Positions 27,788-35,149 of a DNA stretch of 64,000 bases are shown here, piece by piece. Numbering within the stretch: the stretch's first letter is position 1; each line of letters begins with the position of its first letter. The notes beneath the pieces were generated by a model. That model searched no databases, was not told where the DNA came from, and worked only from the letters and a program-made list of their open reading frames with translations. The stretch covers positions 4,110,001-4,174,000 of the forward strand of contig NZ_CP089928.1 in the NCBI RefSeq assembly GCF_021290385.1. The letters run 5' to 3'. The translations under genes were made by a program, and so were the position numbers. This DNA is from Microbulbifer sp. YPW16 (GTDB lineage Bacteria > Pseudomonadota > Gammaproteobacteria > Pseudomonadales > Cellvibrionaceae).

Positions 27788-28645
27788 CTAGCGCTCTTCC
27801 TTCTTCCAGGCCGCGGCGAATCGAATCGGGCCGATTCTCGAGGCCTCGGCTGCAGTTCGGGGTGCAGGCCTGGCTGGCTGTTCGGCGCGGCTCTCGTTCG
27901 TGTGGTGATGGTGGATCTCGGTAACGACTTCCCGTGTCACCTCGCGCACGGGTTCGATGTCGGTGGGAATCGGGTTGTCACGCACCTCGGGCTCGAAATC
28001 GCTGGGAGATACAAGGGGCTGCTGGGGTTCGAACTCGCCGTGCAGCCGGGCAAGGGCCCGGGCCAGCTCTGTCTCGATCGCAGCCAGTGCAGGACCGGGA
28101 TCCTGCTCCACAGGCTCGGTGGGTTCGGGTGCCGGATGCCCTTCCGCTGGTGCACGAGATTCAGTCTCTTCCGGCTCCGGCTCGAAAACCATGTTGTTGT
28201 CGACATTTTCGAAGTGTTCGTGGATATGCGTGGTTGAGTGGTCGACATGCTCTCGAACATAAATATCGGGGTCCGTACCCTGTATCGGCTCCTCGATGCC
28301 GGAGTCGGGTGCCGGGGAAATATCGACAGGTCGCTCTATGACCCGAGTTTCGTGTGCGACAATTTGCTCGTTCGGTTCGAGCGGTTGGGCCTGTGTTGGC
28401 TGTGCGGGGGACTCCCGCTCGGGCGGGGATCGGTGAACGGTCTCCCGAAAATCATCGGGTTCGGGAAGCTCGGGATGGGCGAGCGGCAGGTTCACGTCGT
28501 CGGGTCCGGTAGCAGCCCCGACATCCGAAAATGGCAGGTCTGGAGTGGCAGCTTCGGTGATCGGGTCCGTCCATGGAGCATCCGTGCCTGTTATAGGCTC
28601 AGCAGGGCGATAACTTTCCAGTATGTCTTCGAAGTAACCTGACAT
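27788..28645 (-). CDS. Acidic, Pro/Glu-rich disordered protein of the injection-system operon
   Basis: 285 residues from an ATG at 28645 (MSGYFEDILESYRPAEPITG), 13 nt after the preceding stop. The frame extends upstream but only antiphase through the neighbour, and the chosen start has a GAGGG/AGAG ribosome site. Composition is strongly Pro, Glu and Asp rich with few hydrophobics, and there is a His-rich stretch (THIHEHFENVDNN) plus EIHHHHTNES. I do not recognise a domain. A low-complexity protein between chaperone-like and cap genes could be an assembly scaffold, a length determinant or cargo; none of these is demonstrated. Confidence 0.75.
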   Translation of the reverse strand: MSGYFEDILESYRPAEPITGTDAPWTDPITEAATPDLPFSDVGAATGPDDVNLPLAHPELPEPDDFRETVHRSPPERESPAQPTQAQPLEPNEQIVAHETRVIERPVDISPAPDSGIEEPIQGTDPDIYVREHVDHSTTHIHEHFENVDNNMVFEPEPEETESRAPAEGHPAPEPTEPVEQDPGPALAAIETELARALARLHGEFEPQQPLVSPSDFEPEVRDNPIPTDIEPVREVTREVVTEIHHHHTNESRAEQPARPAPRTAAEASRIGPIRFAAAWKKEER

Positions 28646-28658
28646 TGCTCTATCGCCC

Positions 28659-29414
28659 TCAGCGGCTACTACGTGCGCGACCGCGCTGCACTTGGATAGT
28701 GTCGACCAGCGCAACTCGTGTCTGGCGTGGCAGGTCGAGGATGTCCGCGGCGGACCAGTGATAGCAGGAAGCCAGCACATGAATGTCGGCCAGGAGCCTG
28801 TGCAACCAGGTGCGAAGTCGTGAGGCAAGGTGGTTTCGCAGGACGAAGCGCTTACGCACGATTTCCCCGCAGCGCGGGCAGGGGGACTCGATGTCGTCCG
28901 CCAGGATCGGGCAGGCCCTGGCAACTTCCGCCTCGAACTCAGTTATTTTCTCCGGGTGAAGGTCTGTGTCACCTTGCCAGAGCCGGCGAGCCAGGACGCG
29001 CTGGTCCCGTTTTACTGATTTCAGGATCGACTGCGTGGGGAGCACATACGGTGCGCCGTCAAAGGTTCTCTCCCTGTCCGGTTTCACCGCGTCGCGGATA
29101 CTGGACAGCCAGGTGCCGAGATAGAACGCCACGGAGAATTTCTTGCTGCAATCCGGACAGTCCACGTTCTGGTCGATGGTGGTGCCAAATGTACCTGCAT
29201 AGACATGTGCCAGCATCAACTCGTAGTCGACCAGCGGAAGCTCTGGCAGGTCATCCGGTAACAAACGGTCATCGCCCTGGACAAGCGCTTTCGGCATCAG
29301 CTGGTCAGGATTCGCGCCCAGCCGAAACAGCGCCTGCTCGTCCAGAGGGCGGCAAAGGTAGCTTCGTCGTTTCCCGACACCATAAATGACCTTCCCCCCT
29401 ATCATCTGCGCCAC
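28659..29414 (-). CDS. Zinc-ribbon baseplate-chaperone-like protein
   Basis: 251 residues. Start is a GTG at 29414 preceded by GGGAGG; an ATG three codons later is an alternative. Two CxxC pairs are visible: VDCPDCSKKF (about residue 85) and PCPRCGEIV (about residue 180), enough for one zinc site. The C-terminal ~60 residues are helical with a W-rich segment (RTWLHRLLADIHVLASCYHW, SAADILDLPRQTR). This architecture and position behind the tube gene resemble the T4-type baseplate hub assembly chaperone family in eCIS/phage loci, but that assignment is by pattern and context and remains moderate. Confidence 0.65.
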   Translation of the reverse strand: MAQMIGGKVIYGVGKRRSYLCRPLDEQALFRLGANPDQLMPKALVQGDDRLLPDDLPELPLVDYELMLAHVYAGTFGTTIDQNVDCPDCSKKFSVAFYLGTWLSSIRDAVKPDRERTFDGAPYVLPTQSILKSVKRDQRVLARRLWQGDTDLHPEKITEFEAEVARACPILADDIESPCPRCGEIVRKRFVLRNHLASRLRTWLHRLLADIHVLASCYHWSAADILDLPRQTRVALVDTIQVQRGRARSSR

Positions 29415-29428
29415 ATAGCCTCCCGTGA

Positions 29429-29905
29429 TCAGGGTTCCAGGTATTTCGTCAGGCTGTATTCATATTGCAGCGAGAAGGTCAGGAATGTGTTTGCCTCGGC
29501 GTTGGAGTCCAGCGCGTCCCAGGCGATCGAAGTCGGCAGGCAGGAAAACAGCTCATGCTGGATGCGTGGGCGCATCTGGCTGTCCTTGACGTGGATCATC
29601 AGGTTTTTCTTCATCCCATCAACCGAGATTGCACCGGCGCTAACGGGGCTGTGTACCTGTTCGAACCAGTTGAGCAACGCGACGTCGAGCACCTGTGCCT
29701 GCTTGATCTCACAGGCCTCATAGGTCACCGCACCAGGGCTGTAGACCGAGTAAAGCTGGGTGCCGTCCTTGGAGGGGTTCGCCGCTACACTCGACTTGAT
29801 GGCACCGATGGCGGTGACAGCGGCAACTGACTGCCCTTCGAGAAACAGCTCGAAATAGGCGTTGGTCAGCGGGGTCGGACGAACCGTGACAGGCGTAATG
29901 GGCAT
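29429..29905 (-). CDS. Tail tube protein (Afp1/gp19-like)
   Basis: 158 residues with a strong AAGGAGG ribosome site before the ATG at 29905. It begins with LTNAYFELFLEGQSVAAVTA and ends with AEANTFLTFSLQYEYSLTKY, the usual ends of the T4-like tube/Hcp-like fold of Afp1/Pvc1. This subunit stacks as hexamers into the inner tube that carries cargo. Only one such gene is present here, whereas Afp/PVC loci have two tube paralogues plus Afp7; the separate Afp7-like gene is at 23838. Gap to the sheath stop is 11 nt. Confidence 0.9.
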   Translation of the reverse strand: MPITPVTVRPTPLTNAYFELFLEGQSVAAVTAIGAIKSSVAANPSKDGTQLYSVYSPGAVTYEACEIKQAQVLDVALLNWFEQVHSPVSAGAISVDGMKKNLMIHVKDSQMRPRIQHELFSCLPTSIAWDALDSNAEANTFLTFSLQYEYSLTKYLEP

Positions 29906-29916
29906 GGTCGCCCTCC

Positions 29917-32259
29917 TTAAAATGAGGGTTGCTCAAACTTGTGCTGAACATGAAGGTGAATAAACTCAGCTGGGAACAAGGGTGCGAAGAAAACCCAGAC
30001 GTTCATGATGCCGAGCGCGATATCTGTAGGGGACGTGGTGGTCTCATCACAACGCACGTTATAGGCTTCATCGACAGTCGCGCCGCGAAACGCTTTTTTC
30101 TCATAGAGTCCGTGCATGAAGGCGCGGCACATCATCTCGATATTCGCCCAGGTAACCCGGTTATTGGGTTTGAAAACAAATTCCTGCAGCGCTGCCTGAA
30201 GAGAGTTCTTGATAAAGTCCGTGGTCATCCGGACGGGAATGTAGGCGAAGTCCCGGTTCGAGAAAGCATCATCACCCGCCAGCGTGCGAACGCCCCAGCT
30301 GACGTTGCCGGTCGACTTCGCACGCAGTGCATTGATTCCACGCGGATTGATAACGCCGTTGTCGGCGTCCGACATCGGGTACTCGAGGCCTGTAACCCCG
30401 ACGAGCGGTGCAGAGAGGCCTGCGGCGGCGTTCCACACACCGAGCCGCCCGATGGTCGAGGCGATCACGCCCGCCATGGTGCCGGAAGGATCAATGTGCA
30501 CCTGGGTGCGCCCGTAGGGCGTCCTGACCCGCGGCCAGAAGACACAGGTTACCTCGGGGATCACGCCGCTCTTGAAGTCGATAAGCTGGGCTTTTGCGGT
30601 GACCTCGTCGACCGTCGACCAGGCGTTCTCGTCACTTCTCGGGTCCATGATGAGAAGGGCGTTCTGTTCACGGCAAAATGCGCTGGCTGCGCCCCAGATT
30701 CCGCCGCGCTGGTCATCGCTCTGTTCATGACCGCGAGGCAGAATCAACATATTGAAGATATCGACTTCACGTGAAACCCGCTGGAACACGGCCTGGTAAT
30801 CCGCGAGGACCGGCGCCTGGCCGTCGCTACCCATAGTCGCGCCACCGGCCTGTCCGAGGCTGAACGCCGCGCGAATTGCCGCGGCTGAATCCAGGTAGGC
30901 AATTGCGCCTCCGGTATCAAAGCTTCCCGCTTCTGAGGGCGCTAACATGCCGTCGTTGCGGACGGCCCGGACCCGGTAACCGATACGGCTGAACGTCCAG
31001 GTATTGCCTAGCGGGTCGGCAGCATTCAATGTTGCCACCAGGCTATCGAGATTGTTGGCAAAATTCGCCAGCGAGAGTGGTGTGTCGCTGTCCCCGTCCC
31101 CGTCGTCCATCGGGCTGGTCGCGCTGGGGATACCCCAGGTCAGCCCCGTGAGGCTGCCGTCTGTGGTGCCATCCCCGAAATCAACCGGCCACGGCTCCGC
31201 CCCGACACTGAGCGGTGCCTCGAGCGGTGAAATGTCGTCCGCCGAAGCGAAAGGGCGCGTCGTAACACCGGTCATCACGGGTCGGTATTGGGAGTAAAGG
31301 CCAACCTCCAATCCGCCCTGCAGGCTGCCGAGCGCGAGGGTTCCTGTACCGTCGTTATGCCCCGCAGGAAGGATGCGGATCGAACGGGTCCCATCTGTGC
31401 TGTCCACTGCGATGCGCAGCGCGGAGGAACCGTGCCCGCTGTCGTGAGCAGTCACGTGTACATGGGCCGAGAGACCACGGGCTCCCAGCGAGGTGTTGAT
31501 TGCCTCCTGGATAGAGGCCAGGGTGATTGGCTGGGTCAGCGTTACCGGTACCTGCTCACGCCCGTCAATCTCGACGATGATCCCCAGGTCGTTGCCGATG
31601 CCGGACAGGAAAGTACTGAGATCGGCAAAGTAAAAGCCGGACTGGCTGTAGACCAGGTCCTCATTATTAATCGTGAGGTCCGGCGGGGCGTGCTCGGTGG
31701 TCACACGGACCAGCCGGGAATTTCCATTCACTACGCGCTGGACGAAGTTGGGCGCCTGCGGGTCCATGGAAAGGTTGGTGAAGGCTTCGCTTTCAGCCCG
31801 CCCCAGGCGGCCCTGGTCGTCCACCGTCTCCCGCCAGAGCGTCAGGTTGAAGGTCAGTTCCGGGTCGGGTGTGTCGTAGTCGACTTCGACCCGGATCGCA
31901 TCGCCGAGAACCCCGGCATCAACCGCGTCAACGCGGAGCACCTCGCTGCCGGGGCCGGCGAATTCGCTCTCGATCACATGATGTGCAGCAACGGCATTAT
32001 TGGCAGTGCGGACGACTACCGCATCGCCCAAGCCAGCAGTAAAGGCCTGGCGTATCTGAATGCCGAGCTCGCCGTAAGCCAGGTTATCGCCGAACTGCGC
32101 GACGTACTGCTCGAAACTGCGAATCGCAACAGGTGTATTAATGGGACCCTTCCGTGCCATGCCGATAGCAAGCAGTCGGCTCGAAATTGCGCCGCGGGCT
32201 ACAGACTGGCCAGAGGGATGCTCGAAGGTGCGAACACCGGGGGACAACATTATCGACAT
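29917..32259 (-). CDS. Contractile tail sheath protein
   Basis: 780 residues. The N-terminal MLSPGVRTFEHPSG is the typical sheath arm, and the C-terminal ~350 residues are the conserved phage-sheath core: LPRGHEQSDDQRGGIWGAAS, FWPRVRTPYGRTQVH, SGTMAGVIASTI, AAGLSAPLVGVTGLEYPM, INPRGINALRAKSTGNVSWG and FKPNNRVTWANIEMMCRAFM. Middle residues (about 90-380) are extra surface domains. The start is ATG 32259 with an AAGGTGG ribosome site; an upstream GTG (32268) overlaps that site and is less likely. There is a single sheath gene; many Afp/PVC loci carry two or three. First gene of the operon. Confidence 0.93.
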   Translation of the reverse strand: MSIMLSPGVRTFEHPSGQSVARGAISSRLLAIGMARKGPINTPVAIRSFEQYVAQFGDNLAYGELGIQIRQAFTAGLGDAVVVRTANNAVAAHHVIESEFAGPGSEVLRVDAVDAGVLGDAIRVEVDYDTPDPELTFNLTLWRETVDDQGRLGRAESEAFTNLSMDPQAPNFVQRVVNGNSRLVRVTTEHAPPDLTINNEDLVYSQSGFYFADLSTFLSGIGNDLGIIVEIDGREQVPVTLTQPITLASIQEAINTSLGARGLSAHVHVTAHDSGHGSSALRIAVDSTDGTRSIRILPAGHNDGTGTLALGSLQGGLEVGLYSQYRPVMTGVTTRPFASADDISPLEAPLSVGAEPWPVDFGDGTTDGSLTGLTWGIPSATSPMDDGDGDSDTPLSLANFANNLDSLVATLNAADPLGNTWTFSRIGYRVRAVRNDGMLAPSEAGSFDTGGAIAYLDSAAAIRAAFSLGQAGGATMGSDGQAPVLADYQAVFQRVSREVDIFNMLILPRGHEQSDDQRGGIWGAASAFCREQNALLIMDPRSDENAWSTVDEVTAKAQLIDFKSGVIPEVTCVFWPRVRTPYGRTQVHIDPSGTMAGVIASTIGRLGVWNAAAGLSAPLVGVTGLEYPMSDADNGVINPRGINALRAKSTGNVSWGVRTLAGDDAFSNRDFAYIPVRMTTDFIKNSLQAALQEFVFKPNNRVTWANIEMMCRAFMHGLYEKKAFRGATVDEAYNVRCDETTTSPTDIALGIMNVWVFFAPLFPAEFIHLHVQHKFEQPSF

Positions 32260-33711
32260 TATATCCACCTTGGGTTGGCGGGAATCAAAAATGAACCTAT
32301 CAGTGGGAAATTGTTCCTGTCTATGGTTGAAATTGATGTTGGCGCTTAATCCTCTTACGTCTTATTACATGGAGCACTGGGTATCATTCTGGTGGTGGAG
32401 GGTTTCACTTTCGTGAGTGGCCGGTGCCATGCCTGCTTGCAGGTGATGTGTACCAGTTGTGTGGATTAAAATTGCAGGGAATGTTCTTCAGGGGATTTTC
32501 TACGGCTGTGAATTGCAAAATATTTTCGGTTAACAAGGTTTCTTTTTCCTGCATTTCTGAAAGTCCGTGTAATTAACCTTGCCGGGCCAATCATCAAAAC
32601 TGGTTTTTATGGGGCCTGTAGATACGTATTGCGACCCGTGAGAATATGGATAGTGGTGGTTGCAGCAATATGCCCCGTGGCTACAGGCATTAAACCGTAT
32701 GCCCTGCATGGTGTGTCGGTAACGCCTGTGGGTGGTGGCCGCGGGTTCAATAGGAAAGCAGGATGTGGTTGTAGGAAAGGATTAAAACCGGGAATGCCAG
32801 CAGTACCTTGTTACCGTTTTCAAGGCGAAGCCTTGCTTGTAGGGGTAGTCAATAATATTTAGCTAAGTGCGGTTTGGGGGAGAGGCATTTGCTGTTCTTT
32901 TCTATCCTGGACATTTTATATTTATGGGTCGCCTGCTTCCCGGGGTGGTGAATTCTCAGGCTCAACAGGGCTTTCCGGAAAGGCGGCACCGAGTCGGCTC
33001 TCTTGTTTTTTTCTGTTTGAGTATCTTTCTGCTGCCAGAGACTATCTGGATCTGTGAGGTTGTCTGAAGGTGATTTACTGTCGTTAATGGTTGTCTCCCT
33101 ATTATGTTGATTTGTCAGAAGTCCATTAATTGATAATAGGGAGGTAAGAGTGCTTTGGATAATAATGCCGTGATAGTGTGGTCGATAAAGACCGGAGGGG
33201 ACAGGAATCACTGCCTGCCGTGACACTGCAGGGGCAGTAGTGCTGTAATAGCCGAGCGGGGAGAGCTGCAAGGCGCTTCTGGCAAGGTGATGGGTGATCG
33301 GTGGGGCTCACTACCGTTGATGCCTTAAAGCAGGTGCCTAGTGCCATCCCGGCTGCCTTACTGTCTGCCCTCGCTCAGTTCCCCTCGATACTAACAGGGG
33401 AGTTTTGTACAAACGTTTTATTCTGGCAGCAAAACCATCCTTACAAAGCGGCGGGCCCTGTCTTGTCCGAAGAGCTTTCTCGTGGAGGACGAAACCCGCT
33501 GGTGACCACTGGCTGGTGCAAGCGTGTATGCTGCGTGACTGTTGTACTTGCGCGGGGCGAGCTGCCGCTCCCTGGCGCAGAACGCGTGGTATGCCCCGGG
33601 TGCCCTGTAGTTTTTCTCCTGGTAGCAAGCGTTCCTGCACTCTACCCGCCCTTGGCTATACTTTTCGCTTTCCTCCATTCGAGTACATGTGAAAATAAAG
33701 GGAAGGCAATT
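32260..33711. other. 1.45-kb gene-poor region upstream of the injection-system operon
   Basis: No open frame here is recognisable. The frames present are short, Cys/Pro/Arg-rich and antisense-like, and the stretch is poorer in G+C than its flanks. It must carry the promoter for the sheath-led operon. Visible elements include a perfect 6-bp hairpin CAAGGCGAAGCCTTG at 32821-32835 with a 3-nt loop, and an AT-rich patch around 32855-32935. No convincing -35/-10 pair, transposase fragment, tRNA or att-like repeat was seen. It could hold a regulatory RNA or a decayed gene, or simply be a long promoter region. Confidence 0.5.
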
Positions 33712-33888
33712 ATGGAAGCGATACTCGGGATCCTGATCCTTATTGCTGATATTTACGCAATCATCAAAATCCTCCAGAGCCCGGCAGGCGCGCTCAAGAA
33801 GATTATATGGGTATTGTTGGTGCTGATTTTGCCGGTGATCGGCCTGATCATCTGGTATTTCGCCGGCCCGGGCGGGAAGGGCGGGTAG
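33712..33888 (+). CDS. PLDc_N-type small membrane protein
   Basis: 58 residues from an ATG at 33712 with a GGGAAGG ribosome site; the frame is open further upstream but that part has no protein-like character. The sequence has one hydrophobic helix (MEAILGILILIADIYAIIKI), a short basic loop (SPAGALKKIIW) and a second helix (VLLVLILPVIGLIIWYFAGP), the pattern of the phospholipase D-like N-terminal transmembrane domain found alone in many small bacterial membrane proteins and in cardiolipin synthases. There is no HKD motif, so no enzyme activity is implied. Confidence 0.8.
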   Translation: MEAILGILILIADIYAIIKILQSPAGALKKIIWVLLVLILPVIGLIIWYFAGPGGKGG

Positions 33889-33933
33889 ATAGCGCCTGGC
33901 CAGGTATGGCTTCGGAGCAGTCGTGGTAAGCGT

Positions 33934-34683
33934 TCAGGCTTCCGGCGCCTGCCCCGGCAGTGACGCATCTTTCCACTGTTCCGGAGATTCGTTTTCAGCC
34001 AGTATGCCACAGGTGACCGCCAGGCCCTGGTACGCTGTCCGGGAGAAATAGAATAGCCAAAAAACGATGCCGGCAAACTTGGCGCCGTCCTCCAGCAGGT
34101 ACGGGTCCGGTAGCCAGTCAAAGGAGTTCTTGTCGATAAATACCGACAGGAAAAAGAATCCCAGGGCGATCGCGAATGGGACGAAATCAGTCTCCAGAAT
34201 GGTTGTACGGAACTTTGCCAGGTAAGCCAGCATCATCAGTGCGTAGGCGATTAGTACATATCGCTCGCGCATATGGAGGAAGTGTGGGGCTATGTCCTCA
34301 TGAAACAGGAACAGGTCATCCAGCATCACCAGCGAGGTAATCAGACCGGAGGTGAGCAGGAACAGGCAAATCGCTCTTCTGCCGATTTTCATACCCAGTA
34401 AAAGGGCGGAAAACAGGCAGATGGTTGCCGAGGCACTCCATAGCACAATACCGATATTGGAGAGTATGCCCACATAGAAGTGCCCCTGCAGGACTGCGGC
34501 GGGGTCCCGGGTGAATGTGCCGACGGGGATGCCGGTTGACTCTGAAGCCGCGGATAACGCTATAAGCAGCGCCAGGGTAATGGCCCCCAGTGACAGCAAC
34601 CAGAATCTCAGTATTTGTAACTGCTGTAAGGCCCGGGTAATCAGCTGTGCGTGGGTATGGCGGGACTTTAACTGCGCTGGCAT
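33934..34683 (-). CDS. Multi-pass inner-membrane protein of unknown function
   Basis: 249 residues if it starts at ATG 34683; a TTG at 34713 would add ten residues and no start has a clear ribosome site. Six or seven hydrophobic helices are visible, including FWLLSLGAITLALLIALSAA, YVGILSNIGIVLWSASATIC, LFSALLLGM and FAIALGFFFLSVFI. Charged residues sit at helix ends in LDDLFLFHEDIAPHF and LLEDGAKFAGIVFW, reminiscent of acidic/His clusters in membrane hydrolases, but I cannot place it in a family. It is convergent with the PLDc_N gene and divergent from the subtilase. Confidence 0.7.
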   Translation of the reverse strand: MPAQLKSRHTHAQLITRALQQLQILRFWLLSLGAITLALLIALSAASESTGIPVGTFTRDPAAVLQGHFYVGILSNIGIVLWSASATICLFSALLLGMKIGRRAICLFLLTSGLITSLVMLDDLFLFHEDIAPHFLHMRERYVLIAYALMMLAYLAKFRTTILETDFVPFAIALGFFFLSVFIDKNSFDWLPDPYLLEDGAKFAGIVFWLFYFSRTAYQGLAVTCGILAENESPEQWKDASLPGQAPEA

Positions 34684-35149
34684 GGTACTGCCCGTTGATC
34701 CTTTCCGTGGCAATGAGGCCGGCTGCCGGTGACACTGCCGGATAAAGCATTATCCTGCCACGGCGCCTGAATACCTCGACTTCTCCTTCCTGCACCCGAT
34801 CCCTGGGTGGCAGATTAATAAAAGTGTAGACCCGTTATTACCAATGGTTTCCTTTCTGCCCGATGCCGCTGCCAGCGGATATCCGGCGAAGTACACTGGC
34901 GCGGGCTGCAGCTCTACTGGTGCTTGCCGCTCGCCCGCCCGGATTCCGGCCCTGCCCGTCGCTGTTTAACCCGTGCCCGGCCTGTGGCTGTATTTGTGCG
35001 GCATTTCTGGTTTACACGCAGATCAGGGATTCCCCTATAGAGCTTCGCAGAAGCCCCAACTTACCATCCTGAAGGGCAGCGCCAGCCTGAAATTTGGGCC
35101 AGGCCGTTGCGTCCTGACAACAAGTAAAAGATAAGGATGGAGAACCAGT
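34684..35149. other. Divergent promoter region, membrane protein / subtilase
   Basis: 466 bases with no recognisable gene. It holds promoters for the minus-strand membrane protein and the plus-strand subtilase; I see no unambiguous -35/-10 pair or operator. A 69-codon plus-strand frame (34863-35072) is Pro/Arg/Cys-rich and lacks a ribosome site, so it is not called. Confidence 0.45.

Noticed and set aside
5192..32259. Prophage interpretation of the tail-like genes
   Set aside because: No capsid, portal, terminase, integrase, lysis or replication genes; presence of AAA+ ATPase, DUF4255 and DUF4157 favours an eCIS.
32985..33012. GGCACCGAGTCGG followed by a T run, similar to the 3' end of Cas9 tracrRNA
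   Set aside because: Only a short match with a different hairpin; no cas genes, repeats or spacers in the window, so it is a coincidence.
33301..33711. Upstream extension of the PLDc_N frame
   Set aside because: Protein-like features begin only at ATG 33712; the upstream 137 codons lack any recognisable domain and the start at 33712 has a ribosome site.
34863..35072. 69-codon plus-strand frame with CPACGC
   Set aside because: Short, Pro/Arg-rich, no ribosome site; the Cys cluster does not match a family I can name.
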